64,000 nt of DNA, taken from Chrysopilus asiliformis. Taxonomy: Eukaryota > Arthropoda > Insecta > Diptera > Rhagionidae. Positions 1 to 12,224 of the stretch are shown one piece after another (within the stretch, counting starts at the first letter, position 1; each line of letters opens with the position of its first letter). Made by a program: the position numbers and the translations under genes. The stretch spans positions 16,321,243 to 16,385,242 of the forward strand of contig OZ035961.1 of assembly GCA_964034945.1 (NCBI GenBank), in the 5' to 3' direction. The notes beneath the pieces were generated by a model that saw nothing but the letters and a program-made list of their open reading frames with translations, had not been told where the DNA came from and searched no databases.

Positions 1-1113
1 CAAATGTTTCCATCACTGTTAGTGAATGGCCGATATTGATTTATTTTATTTTGCTTGTCAGCAGAATTGCACTTCGATTCGATCTGGAATGACAAAAACA
101 ACTTCAACAACACATCAACAACATTCATGAGCAGGATTTATGTACATACATACGAAACACGAAAGCCCACACGTGACCTACAAATATCCTTTTCGATTTC
201 TATCATATCCAGCCTGAATTTGGATACGTGTGTATAACCAATGCCCGTATATCCTCCCCGTATTCGTATAAAAAAATAACGTAAAACTTTTATTTAAAGC
301 TTATTGAATTATTTCCGTTGATTTGTTTTCAGTCAATGGGAAATTTATCGAATTGGCCGTCATTGGCTCCTGTCCGGCCGTATCCTGTCCAGTAGTCAGT
401 ATAGGTATATCTGTCCCTTTGGACAAAGTACGGGCGAAAAGGGCCGATTTATATTCTTGAGATTAGGTCAAGTAGAAAGATATTCGACGATGATTTGTCC
501 TTCATGTTATATTGATCTATTGTTGTTATGTTCGTATTTGAATTGCTGAGTGTTCGTTCGTGTCCATCCTGATTGAACCCAAAATTCAAATTGATTTACA
601 ACATCCACCTCTAAACTGTAGATTTAAGGGCAACAAAAAAAATGAAACCAAAATCAATTATGTGGGTAGTGGGCAAGAATTGTTCAAGAATTTTATGTCG
701 ATTACGTACATATATCGATATTGAAAATGATATAAAATTCACTTAATCAAATCAATGTAATAACTCTATTTGGCAGAAATTTGCCGAAATCTACGATATT
801 ACATGGGATTTGCCGAATTGAGAAAATTTCATCGGCTGTTAAAGATTTTATTAATAAATTGGATAAGAAATCAATAAACAAGTGGATTTCAAAATTAGGG
901 GCCGTTTACGCCAACTATTTAAAAAAAATTAAGTTAAGCGACCGCCGCAAAACGTCTTTGTTTTGACACTTAAGGACACTTAAGGTTTTTGTATTTATTT
1001 TGCAACGAATGTTGAAAATCCATACAATAGTTTTAGAGATAGCTGAAGATGTAGAAGTAAGTTGGGTGAGTGAAAATTTTACTTGACAGACAACCTATAT
1101 CCAACCTTGAAAA

Positions 1114-1155
1114 ATATATTGAAATCCATATATTGAAATCCATATATTGAAATCC
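1114..1155. repeat. Tandem repeat, 14 bp x 3
   Basis: Three perfect head-to-tail copies of ATATATTGAAATCC. The array is short and has no coding context. Confidence 0.9.
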
Positions 1156-1278
1156 AAAGGGGGAGCTGATACCGAGACAACACCTAACTATAAACCATGC
1201 TCATGACCCATAGAACATGTACGTACATATATAAATTTTTGTCTAAGGCGGTGCAGGAGTTCTTGAGTTTAGGCGTTA

Positions 1279-1663
1279 AGGTGCCGCTCTACATGAGAGT
1301 AAATGCCGGCAAGAACCTCTCGATAGGAGCTACTCGCAAATGGACACGTCTCTGAGAATCGCTCGCAGAAACTCGCAAAAACTCGCGAGCTTGTTTCTGC
1401 GAGCTGTCAAAAGTGATTCTACTCTCTAGTCGACACGCACCCACTGAACTCTCGGGGAGTTGCTCGCCAGATACGAACGGCGTTTGAATTTCGCTAGTAG
1501 CTCTCGAGAACTCGCCAAAGCAAGATGTCAAAAAAATCAAGATATTGGTCTTGAAAAGAGAAAAGTCGCCGAAATTAACTCTCAAATGGACAACCTCCTG
1601 CGAGTAACTCTCGAGAGTTTTTTAGAGTTATTCGCGTATTTACTCTCATATGGATCGGCACCT
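1279..1663. mobile_element. MITE with TTA target duplication (PIF/Harbinger-like)
   Basis: The ends are inverted: AGGTGCCG plus an ATGAGAGTAAAT block on the left, and the complement of that block running to CGGCACCT on the right. TTA flanks both sides (1276-1278 and 1664-1666). The interior is rich in CTCGC and CTCGAGAG motifs and more G+C-rich than its surroundings. It has no transposase, so it is non-autonomous. A 3-bp TWA duplication is typical of PIF/Harbinger elements, and the superfamily call rests on that. Confidence 0.75.
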
Positions 1664-2965
1664 TTAGTAATAAAGAAGTCTCTTATATATGGATTTATTG
1701 TTTGGTTGTTGTTCTGGTTCAGCCCCGCTTACCACCATCTCTTCTCACTAACTGCAATGAAACCATAAATAATAATGAGCACACTATCTAGGATTGACTT
1801 GGACAAATAAAATCCACCTGTGAGTCGACTAGCATCAAACCACGAAATCGGTTATCCTAGATTTTATGGAAAAATTGCTCTCATAAAAATTTAGAAATAT
1901 TTGATGATATTTGCTTTAAATATTCATAATTTTACTATAAAAGCTAATAAATCAAATTTATATTCTCATATTTCCACAGATATATTCTCTGGATATGAAA
2001 AAGCTGCAATCTTTTGAAGTGTTGAACAGTTTTTGATTGCCTTTTTGGTACTTGCGAAATTCATTTAAAGTTTGCTCATGACACATGCATGGCATTAATA
2101 CATTTTACGTGCACAAACAGCAAATTTCAATAACATTTCTATTCAATTGAGCATTTTCAATTTCCAATTCAATTACAGTATGAATTTTTACCGAATCAGC
2201 GTGTTGTACTATATTTGCATTCAGATTTGACCATTTGGTTGTTATGAATTTTTTTCGCCTCGGGCTTTGTGGTATCCTTTTCTGCCGGGATATATTTGAT
2301 TATGTTGTATTATTATTCCTAAGTGACACAAAATTGTGATTCGACAACAATTTTTGTTTTGTATCATAGATAAAATTTCTATTGGAGCAAAAAACGACCA
2401 TCTGCTGAACGAATATATGTTTTTTATCCCATTTGGCAACAATAAGCATAAAGTCGAAATCATACAGAAAACAAACTCAATAACAAAAGTGTTAATAATA
2501 AACATAAATACAGTCGGAATGGAGTGACACAAAAACTTATTGAATACATCACTTCCCTATGAAATTGTATCGTATATAAGTAGTTCCATCAGCAAAATCG
2601 GATAACATCTGAAAGGATGACAACGTCTGTGTCTCATATGATATTCCATAATCCTTGAAAACGACGCTGACGTCTTGGTAAATGCTGTTTTTAATACAAA
2701 CTTGGTAAGAAAACTTCCTCTTTCACTTCTGTGGAAAACGATAAAAACCGCCTGTGTGAAAAAACACCCCGGGCTGATTGTTGCCTCTGATATGTAGGCG
2801 AATATTTTGCAGGCATAGATTTTTCCATTTTCTTCCGATTTTCCGTCAATCCGCCACTGTGTAAAGACACCATTTAAATTTGACTCGAATCGAATTTGTT
2901 CGAACACAACTTTCGAATGAAGTTAAAGATCTGTCTTTGGGCATTTTTTTTTCGTATCGTTGACG

Positions 2966-3502
2966 ATGATCTTTCCAAACCCAATCGATCTGGATGCAAA
3001 TTTCCCTCTTTGGGGAACCCAATTTAAAGATCAATTTCCTGTGACAAATATCCTACGTTTTGTATCAAAGATTTTCATCGTTGCATTTTATTTATGTTTA
3101 TACGAAATGCAGGAAATCATTTCGAACGAAATGTTTGATTTCGGAACCATACTAAACGATTTCTTGCTCATATACAATCGATTTTCCCGAAGCAAAAGTA
3201 TTCTAACTTCCGTTATTTTAGGATATTTTCTTTGTCGAGCATATATTTTTTTCAGTCCAAGACAATTTAAAAAAGGTCTTTTAAAAATACTGGTCGTGTT
3301 ATTCCGTTTATATGTTACTAGTTTTACGAGAAATTCAAGGATAGTCAAAAGAGAAACATTCTTTAATATTTACAACTTTGTATTGGTTGTGAAAGGAAAA
3401 TTGATGGAAAACTTAAAATCCTTTAATGGTTTTAGCACTAAGAAAATGGTGGATACAGCGGAAATTCAAGAAACCAATGAAAAAATGAACTTTTCAGTAT
3501 AA
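2966..3502 (+). CDS. Unidentified 179-codon ORF, hydrophobic
   Basis: Longest uninterrupted frame in the left third of the window. It opens ATG ATC TTT CCA and ends at TAA. The product is hydrophobic and basic, with aromatic-rich candidate membrane segments around residues 30-50 and 85-115 and a more polar C-terminus. I recognise no domain. Arguments for reality: an open frame this long is unlikely by chance at roughly 65-70% A+T, and its amino-acid mix is not that of a simple repeat. Arguments against: no clear polyadenylation signal, no intron, no known homologue, and its probable location inside another gene's intron. It could be a small nested gene, an isolated exon or a chance ORF. Confidence 0.3.
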   Translation: MIFPNPIDLDANFPLWGTQFKDQFPVTNILRFVSKIFIVAFYLCLYEMQEIISNEMFDFGTILNDFLLIYNRFSRSKSILTSVILGYFLCRAYIFFSPRQFKKGLLKILVVLFRLYVTSFTRNSRIVKRETFFNIYNFVLVVKGKLMENLKSFNGFSTKKMVDTAEIQETNEKMNFSV

Positions 3503-3571
3503 TTCTGTACAATAACACACTTTATATTTTTATTTGTATAATACGTCACAACTTTAGGAGGTGAGGTGTAT

Positions 3572-3607
3572 GCGATAGTGTGAAGGCGATAGTGTGAAGG
3601 CGATACT
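3572..3607. repeat. Tandem repeat, 14 bp x 2.5
   Basis: GCGATAGTGTGAAG is repeated twice perfectly and followed by a partial third unit. Confidence 0.85.
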
Positions 3608-3867
3608 AAAGTTCATGAAAAAAAAATCGGTAAAAAAGTGATTCAATGGGAGAAAGGGGTTGGAAGGCCAAAAATTCTAGAATTAGCGTGATGTATTTTT
3701 TTTTTCTTTTAAGGACAGTCCTTGCAAAATTTGTATTCGAATGGCTTGGTCGTTTTGCTCGAAAATGGCTCGCTCCAAAATCTCGTATTCGGTTACCAAA
3801 TTTTAGACAACTCCACGAAAAATTTGCATGTTTGAGTGCCGTTTGCACCGACAAAACTTAGCAACTT

Positions 3868-3956
3868 ATGTACAACTTAAAAAATTTAAGTCGAAGAATT
3901 TCTACGGTTTAAGTAGGCTAACCATAACTTAATTTTTTAAGAATAATACGCGCAAA
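3868..3956. repeat. Foldback-type repeat fragment (AACTTAA / TTAAGTAGGCTAA family)
   Basis: Contains a palindromic core, AACTTAAAAAATTTAAGTC, then TTTAAGTAGGCTAA, then AACTTAATTTTTTAAG, ending near a GCGCAAACGGGCC block. A sister copy at about 58,525-58,620 has the same order of blocks, and a shorter one lies at about 897-945. Small dispersed element, class unknown. Confidence 0.5.
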
Positions 3957-4077
3957 CGGGCCTGAATAGTAGATAAATTTCCATTTTTCGATCATAAAGA
4001 ACATTTTTTAGACCAGTTTTTTGTTCTATGGCAACGATCGGGTTTCTACAACTTTTGTTTTTTACTTTCCTTTTCTA

Positions 4078-4860
4078 TAGAGCGAAAGTATTGTATTCAT
4101 GACAAACAGGGTCAAGTACGTGGGCAGATAAAAAATTTCTGATCCGTACGAAATCCTTTTCAGACAAAATTATAGGGATGTCCGTGCATCTTTTTGGCCT
4201 GTCCGTTTCAAGTATCTTAAATAACTCGACAACGCGTTGATCTAGCGACTTGAAATTTTTTATAAAAAAGTTTTACGAAAATCGCGGTTTTCTATCAACT
4301 TTTGGAAAAGTAACGGTAGCTATGACGGCAACTCCCATACAATTTATTTGAAAAAATACAGTTTGTTGGCAATTTCTCCAAACTTTTTGGAAAAGAAGGA
4401 ATATAAGAAAATTCGAAATATACAATATAAGAAAACTAAAAGAATTTTCTACATTTTTGCTTTAACGATTTTTTGTATCTCTAATGGTTCTCAAGATATT
4501 TGAAAAAAATTTAGTTTTTTTGAAAATCTCTCGAAAATTATGCACTTTCATGAAAAAATGCATATCACTATATAGATAGGAAATAAAATTTTCTACATTA
4601 TTTGCTTTAATGGTTTCTAAGTATCTCAAACGGTTCTCAAAATATTAAAAAAAAAACATTTTTTGAATTTTTTTTTTCGTAAACTTTGCATTTTTATGAA
4701 AAAATTATTAAAGATAAATTGAAACAAAATAAAATTTTATGCATTTTTTTCCTTTAACGGTTTTTTTTCGTATCTTTAACGGTTCTCAAGATATAATATT
4801 ACGGACGAAAGCTTTGTGTTGATCACCACTGATATTTTATTTTTAATTTTCACTACACAT
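4078..4860 (+). repeat. Dispersed repeat family A, copy 1
   Basis: Begins near GAGCGAAAGTATTGTATTC, passes through a degenerate GTCCGTG/CTGTCCGT stretch, continues through repeated 'ggttctcaagatatttgaaaa' units and ends near GTGTTGATCACCACTGATAT. The same blocks recur at 12,225-12,995, 27,165-28,075 and 28,076-28,560 (the last two inverted). There is no coding capacity. Non-autonomous element of unknown class. Confidence 0.65.
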
Positions 4861-4867
4861 ATTCATT

Positions 4868-4967
4868 ATTTAAATAGCAAAAAAAGTCGCAAAGTGGTCG
4901 TCGTGGTTTTAATTTCTTGACTTCATGATCGCGACGACTACTTTACGACCTGTGGTGTTACTTGGGT
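4868..4967. mobile_element. ~100 bp foldback MITE, family C copy 1
   Basis: A near-palindrome: GTCGCAAAGTGGTCGTCG on the left pairs with CGCGACGACTACTTTACGAC on the right, ending TTACTTGGG. Sister copies at 23,645, 41,161 and 63,722. See the family finding. Confidence 0.6.
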
Positions 4968-5318
4968 ACACATCGAAATTTGTCTTAACTATTTAAACAC
5001 TATTAGATCACTTTTACCCAAAAATATCACAAAAATACACTTTGATTTTTGTATAGGAGAGGAGGGAAGGACTGGTTAAATTTTTCATATTTTAGGATGA
5101 GGTTAAATTTTGATAAAAGCCAGTTCTTACCTCAATTATTATAGTTCTTGAGTTTTCAAAGGTTTTTTGTATAAAAAATTCAATTTTTTTCTTTAATTAT
5201 TCAAAATATGAAGTTTAATTATGTATCATCTCACCGTCAGATGGATTAAGCTATGTTTTCCTGAAAAAATATCTGCGAAGCGCATTTCAAGTTTTTTTTT
5301 TCATTTGCTGAATTATTA

Positions 5319-5445
5319 GGCCCTATCACAGAATCCAATACGAATGATTCGGATCGTAAACTCAATGTTGTTGTTGGTATAAAACACTAACAACAACATT
5401 GAGTTTACGATCCGAATCATTCGTATCGGATTCTGGAATAGGGCC
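5319..5445. mobile_element. Foldback MITE with TA target duplication
   Basis: Two arms of about 57 nt are inverted copies (GGCCCTATCACAGAATCC on the left, GGATTCTGGAATAGGGCC on the right) around a 13-nt loop, with only a few mismatches. TA lies at 5317-5318 and 5446-5447. The TA duplication fits Tc1/mariner-type mobilisation. The element is almost all terminal repeat, so its RNA would fold into one long hairpin. Confidence 0.75.
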
Positions 5446-7529
5446 TATTTTCACCGAGAGTAAAACTTCTACGAGTTTTCGTCTATGGAAACGTTGCATT
5501 ATGGGATCTAAGATGGGGTATAAGAGGTGGAATAAAGAAAAGCCTGATTGGTTTAAAGAATTCATCATTTTATTCACGATTCCATAGTACCAAAAATGCT
5601 ACTAATTTGAAATTCAATTTCTCTAACATGCACCACAAAGAAAAATAAAATCGCGCTTAGATTTACCAGTTAATAAGAAAATCACTTCTTAGTATTCCAC
5701 AATAATGAAATAAATGTCTTCATCATCAGTTAATAAATCATTGAAAAATCAAAAAGACATTTCCAGAAAAGAAATTGAATCCCATCAAGAATCAACCTAA
5801 TAAAAATCTCAACTATTGTGGGCCTAACTGCTGACATGATTTGAAATTTCGAGGCATATGCATCTGATTAAGTGTGTTGGTGTATATTTCAATGTTTCAA
5901 TTCTATTCACTTAAATCATAATTACTCATTTCGTTGAACGGCGTTTACAAGGGGTTAACGATTTAGTAAAGCGAGACCCTTTTCAACATCCGATTTATTT
6001 TCTTTGGATCGGAGTCCAAAACTCTTCAATGGTATCAAATTGAGAGATGCTGGCGCATGAAGTGGTTCCCCCAGGAAGATTTTTCGGTTGCCATTTGTTA
6101 AGATGATTTGTTGCTGATGATTTTGTTGTTGTGTTCTTAAGATCTACACCCGCCACTTGGTTTTATTAGATTTGAACAAAGTGATTTGATTTTTGACTGA
6201 CTAAAGATCCAACTGTTATGTTGAAACTCATGACTCTTTGCCGAAATCATGGATTAACCTACTGAATTTCTTTTTAAGTGGTCGTTATTTGATACTCATC
6301 CTAAAACAATTTTCTCTGGTAGTTTAATTTCATAAAAGACCATTTTATTGCATATCACGTTGAGTAGTACGTCGTGTACGAGAAGATTTGAGTAAATCTA
6401 TGCAATCATACAATGCTGGTATGCTTTTTACGCTATCATACAGACACAGATATTCGTATTCATGCTTTTTTGAATCCAATTTTCCATGAGACTTAAACCA
6501 TGCAAATTCTAATTCATCATTGGGTCAGTGTTTGATTTTGACACGCTATATTTGTGTGCTGTGCTGAGGAACGAATCGGATTGAAATGTCCTTGCAAACA
6601 GAATATTTTCAAAAAATGGAAAATACAATTCAACCGACTTAATCCGACATCGCCACTATTTCTACTATTGCAGTTTGAGTTTACCCATATATCTAAATCC
6701 AAGCGACATTTTGGCCATTTATTCATTCCAGTGATGGTATTTGGCTGGCAAAATTGCAAAAAGGATCAATTTTTGGTAGTCCTTCTCGGTCTACAAATTC
6801 ACTATTTACTTTATCCTGGCCGTTATCGGTTGGTTGAGTTACGAGGTTTATAAAGCAGTAAGCACGCTTTTCTCTGATATCGTTATGCGGAAAAAAATCC
6901 GCGGAAATTGCAGTTCAAAAAATATTGGTTTTTTTGTTCAGTGATAGATTTCTAGTTTGAAATGGTGACAAACAACCCTTTACAGATTTTTTTTTCGGTT
7001 TTGATTTTTTTATCGGAATGTTTTCAACTTTGATGAAATGTTTTCCGAAGTCTACGGTTGAATGAGAATTGGATTTTTCAGTTTTTTCCACAAATCTTTG
7101 ATGTTTTTACAGATGAAAAAATCAGCAATTTTTTCTATATTTACGGTATGTGATTTTTTTTAATTAACTTATATTTCCAGATATTGCTGTTGCCTATTTG
7201 TGTAAGGTAGAGGGGCCTAAGAGGTGCCAATGGTGGAAAGTGCCAAGGCTGGTAGAAAAACTGTAAATGTCGATTGAAGGGCATTTCGATGAATGATATT
7301 ATTTGTACCATTATAAAAAGGTTTCCCATTACGAGCCACTTAAAGTTTTCTCAACAATTTTTCACACAAAAAGTTTTCTTAACAATTTTTCACCCAGAAG
7401 TATTGTCAACAACTTTTCACACAACAATTTGTAGTAAAACATTTTTTGAGCAGGATGTTTGTGTGTTTGATAAATATATTCAAATGGGGTGATAACTATT
7501 AGATTTTCTACAAACCAAAGAGTTTTGTA

Positions 7530-7985
7530 TTTACTTTGTATTTGTTCGAAAATTTTATGAAAAAATAAATTTTATGACTCTTGCCTAAATTAAAATCCAA
7601 TAGAACCATTCTTCCGGCCATTCTCCATATAAATGAAACAGTTTTTTGCAATTTTGTCGAAAACGGTTGGTTAAATCGAAAAATTAATATAGGTAAAATT
7701 TGTTTAGAATATGCTTGTACATAACTCTTCCTTACATCGAAATCCAGTTGAACCATTCCTTCCCCGTCTCCAACACCTCTTTTTTGATTTTCGCGAAAAC
7801 GGAGAGTCGAATCAAAAAATTTATAATGACAAAATGTGTTTAGAATATAATTTCACATAATTCTTGCATACACCAAAATTCAATCGGGCTACTCCTATTC
7901 TCCTCCATCATACAAGTGTTCTTTTTCGCACAAATTTTCTCTGTTCTCGTATTGAGTATTTGACGATAGGCCCCTGGAAACTGTA
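7530..7985. repeat. Degenerate tandem array, ~120-130 bp units (family E)
   Basis: Each unit carries CATACA(T/C)CAAAATCCAATCGG, a C-rich block (CCCTCTCC..ATACAAA), TTTTCTCGAAAACGG and TTAGAATATGATTTTACATAA. About three diverged units are present. Similar arrays lie at 10,180-10,635 and 29,780-30,150. Non-coding. Confidence 0.6.
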
Positions 7986-8145
7986 GTTTTTCTTATAATA
8001 TAAAAATCAATCTTTTATTTTCTCTGAAATCTTGTTTATTTGCTTAAATTCTCTAATTTAATTGCAAAAAAAATTAAAAAACCATTCATCAGAGAGGAAA
8101 TTTTTATTTTCAAGCTATTTTTATGCTTTACTCTGTCTTAAAGTG

Positions 8146-8348
8146 CACGGAGAGAAATCCAAATTGGAATATACGAAACAATGGACTCTTCTGCAATGAT
8201 TCTCTAAAAATTGGGAATTATTCCTATAATTTTGGGAAAATTTCCTATTTTTTTATATGAATTTAATTTTTGTTTGGGAGTCATCACCAAAAAATTTCAC
8301 TCTCTCGTATATGTTATGCAGGAATTTTTCCTATTATTTCCTTCTGTG
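8146..8348. mobile_element. MITE with CACGGAGAG termini, uninterrupted copy
   Basis: Left end CACGGAGAGAAATCC; right end is its degraded complement, ATTTCCTTCTGTG. The interior shares the blocks ATGGACTCTTCTG and GGGAATTATTCCTA with the outer element at 22,803-23,443. At 203 bp it matches that element's length once the insertion there is removed (205 bp). Superfamily undetermined. Confidence 0.65.
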
Positions 8349-8580
8349 TGCTCTTGTTATAAGATGGCAGCTGACCATCCCCCTGCAGTTCACCGCCAAA
8401 AAAGAGCTTATGTCAATGAAACTAGAGCAAATTACCTTTCCAATCCAGGTACAACGAAAGTAAAACCCCAACTGATTCAATAGTTAGCCCGGGGCATAAA
8501 AACGTCGAATCCTGAATGGTTCTTTTGCGCTAAATGATTTTATTCTCCGACAGATAAATAAAATTCGCGGCACAAATTCT

Positions 8581-8663
8581 GAATAAAATTCGCGGAGAAC
8601 TAAAGGCTTCTACCAAGGGCTTTTCCCTTGGTAGAAGCCTTTAGTTCTCCGCGAATTTTATTC
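8581..8663. repeat. Perfect 39-bp inverted repeat with 5-nt loop
   Basis: Arms 8581-8619 and 8625-8663 are exact reverse complements (GAATAAAATTCGCGGAGAAC... on the left) around CTTTT. A direct partial repeat, ATAAAATTCGCGG, occurs just upstream at about 8568. Related phrases occur near 17,000 and 42,280, so this is probably the remnant of a foldback element. Confidence 0.9.
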
Positions 8664-10179
8664 AAAAAATCATTTTTTGTAATCAAATCAAGTACTAGAT
8701 AAACAAATTGCCAGATACTTTAATATCTACAAGAAAAATTCTCAAGAACTAAGGAAACATCTCTTCTTATTAAACTAATGGTATTATCAGAAGTCTAAGA
8801 AATTATAATAGTCACAATGTAAATATTTAACAATTCATTGTTCCGTTTATTGAATTACATTATAGTAGCTGAGATAAAGAAAAATATTTGACCATTTTAC
8901 GGAAATGGATCTGGGCTTGTTTTATACAGTCCATTATAATAAACAAGATGTGGCCACGTCAGTATCAGTAAGGCAAATCTAGAGACATATGTGATCGAAA
9001 TTCCGACAATTTTTTTTTCTCTAATTTGGTTTGGTGTGTTGAGGTAGTGCTTTATCATCTTAACTTGACTCACAATGGAGGTCAATGTTTAGATAGAAAG
9101 GTTCATGGTCTTGTTTGAGGCTTCCTTTTTGGATATTTCTCCGGGCGAAATAACCGACAGGCCAAACGTATTTTCACATAGACAAGAGCTGAGATTTTCT
9201 TAGAAAATAAACATAAGAAGCATATGTTTTCCTTAATTACAAATTTAATTAACCGGAACAGATTTTTGCCTTTTTTTACGATTTTTCTCTGAGTGACTTA
9301 GAACTGAAACCGAAAACCATAAAAACAAACAGTTGGTCGTCCACTACGCGGTGGCACAATTCTTTCAGCGTATACAACATTTCAGTCCATATAAGAGAAT
9401 TTTCCTATATTATATCCATGGATGAATGTCCCCACAATAATGTTTAATAACGAAGGGAAAAGCATGAAATATTTCATTGCGGTCCTATGGTAATCGTGTC
9501 CATACCAGTACGTTGGACATTAGTAAAAATAGTCCTTTGGTCGTTTGTTGTCCCCACACAATGAATTTGTAAATAAAAATCCTTTTGTTCTGAATATTTT
9601 TCAGTCTGCAGACAGAGAATAAAGTTTTCTGCACAATTATCTTAAAACTCATCCAGATTTCTGTATACGTATATGGAAGTTTTATATTTATGTCTGTACA
9701 TGGCATTAGAAATAACCTTCACTATTCACTTTACTATTCTAGATTAAAAACTAAAATATATACCCATATATAAAAAGCCAACACACAAACGATTATTGTA
9801 GTCGAGAGGAAACATTTCTATTCCGATTCGTATAAATGGATAGTAGCAATAAAGGATCCCTTTGATAGTATCAAATGAAAGTACTCGTATTTTATGAAGA
9901 AAAGGCCAAAATGATATCTTAGAGTGTTATGGATACTTAGTTTTAGTGCATACAACAGACCATATTCAACAAACAGCTAACAGTTGATACAAATTTTAGA
10001 ATTTTCCACACATTCTGTGTCTGATCAAGAGAATTGAAGCTGTAAAGTGATACTTTGTCAATTTATATTTGACATTCTTTTATGAAAGTTTCTGCTAAAC
10101 GGAAGCATTCAAATAAACTGTATTGAGACACTTCTTAATTAGCAGAGACCGGAGGGTCATGTAAAATTATCTCTAAAAA

Positions 10180-10635
10180 CGGGGTATTGAAAAGTTGACT
10201 AAGGTAAAATGTGTTTAGAATATGATTTTGTATAAATTATTTATACAAAAAAATCCTGTGTGACCACTCGTTTCCCCCTCACCTATACAAACTGTATATT
10301 TTTTCTACTTTCTCAAAAACCGTACACAGTATAGAAAAATTTATAAAGCTGAAATGTGTTAAAATATGATTCTACATAACTATTCCATACATCAAAATCC
10401 AATCGGACCAAACGTTCCCCCTTCCCCTATACAAACGAGACTGTTGTGTGCAATTTTCTCGAAAACGGTGTGTCGTATTGAAAAATTTGTACATTTTACC
10501 TTAGAATAAGATTTTACATAACTCGTCCATACATTAAAACCCAATCGGAACAATCGTTCCCCTCTCACCCATAGAAATGAATTTTTTTCATAAAAATTCT
10601 GTCTGCCTCATATAGAGTATTTAACGATTGCCCAC
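10180..10635. repeat. Degenerate tandem array, family E copy 2
   Basis: Three to four diverged units of the array seen at 7530, with recurring ACAT..ATCAAAATCCAATCGG, CCCCTCACC/CCCTTCCCC and CTCGAAAACGGT blocks. It is followed at about 10,671 by an AGGGTGACCATATTTACT phrase that also occurs at 47,392 and 61,410. Confidence 0.6.
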
Positions 10636-12224
10636 TGGCAATTGCTGCTTTTGTTGTTTTGAAGTGATGTTAGGGTGACCATATTTACTTTAGGTCAAGA
10701 CAGGGGGAAGGGGTATTTTGCGGCGAAATGATTTAGATCAAAAGTTAGAAAAATAAAAAAATATGAATTAAAATTTAAAGAAAAAATCTTTTTTCCTCTA
10801 TCAAGGGTAGCGACTCGAAGTAACACGCAAATGTAATTTTTTATACATATTCAACCATTTTTAAATAGTTGATGAAATTTTGAAGCAATCGCGGGTAAGT
10901 ATTTCTATTTTTCGGAAAACGTTGTAAATCCCACTTTACCTAGCAAGGTGTTTTTTTTTGCATTTTCGGTGGTCGTTTTTTCTAGCCTTTGATAAATCAT
11001 ACGCCAAGGTAACATGCCTGAATCCAGGACGCATGGTTACCCTAGATATATCTAAATGTGAAAAAATGGCAAACAAGTTTTCTAAATCTTTTTTGTCAAT
11101 TCTGCTGATGATGACGTCGCAACTATTTAACTTTATGACTGTTTTATTTTCGTTACATTAAATATTTATCGTCTCAAATCCACATTAGTGCAGGTAGAAT
11201 CTTTCAGCAGACTCTCACAATATCAGAAAGATTTTCATCTTTCTCCTGTCATAGACACCTACTATCACAGTTAACGAAAGCACGCTCTGCACCGAAAATT
11301 GAAAATATAACCAAACGAAAATCATTTTATGTTCAGCGCGAAAACTTTTAATAATGATTTCATTATGCAAAAAGATACAACTTGAAAAAGATTTCTTGTC
11401 ACTTCTAAAGAACATTAAATGCGACGCGTCTAAAACAATTTCCAAGTAAGTAATAAATTAAATGGGATTTTTTAAATTACAGATAAAAACAATAACCAGC
11501 AAAGTCATGTGGAAAGTCTTGTTCTACACGTAAATAGAAAAGCAAAAAAGAAAATTCCTTGTTATAAAAAAAAATGTAGGAGTGCATATTTTAGTGTTTG
11601 AATATGTAATAAGGTGCTTGAATTTTTCATTTGCATATGAATTTTCCTAGGATTGATGAGATCTGAGTAGAATTTCCTCCAAACAATAATCACGTGTATC
11701 TACATATGTTCAAGAAATATGTTAATTTCCAGTATGTAAATTATTTGGAAATTCCTGCGTGTGATTTTGGGACAATTAATTTTGTGTGAAAGCATATTAA
11801 ATTATTAAATGATATGTGACTTTATTTACCTCAAATTTTCCCCAATTCACGTGAGGTGTCTTGTTGCTTCTATGCTTGATTGCTTTTTGCTCCTGCCAGG
11901 GCATAAACACAGGGCCAAGACCAGAACGCATTAAATTGTTTTCAAGGTGCAAATTTGAACCCCACAGAGGCTTAATTGCATCGGCTGAGCATTTGTGTTC
12001 TGCAGTCGGTAGGCTTCAGGGTATATTATCCGAACACAAACCATAAAACCGTGAATTTTGTTGTTATGTTTCAAATATACGCAGGGAACCTCTTATCCCG
12101 CCCACCCAGCTATGTATGCATGCCGTAGGTGTACAGATATTTTCTACTTTTTTTATTTAGAAGAGGGAATACTCATACCAAAGGCACTGTTAGGCTAGCA
12201 ATGGTTTCAAGAAATTTCCTTCCT

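Noticed and set aside
1289..1768. Overlapping ORFs of 98 and 102 codons on both strands
   Set aside because: They fall within or across the TTA-flanked MITE at 1279-1663 and reflect its inverted CTCGC-rich arms.
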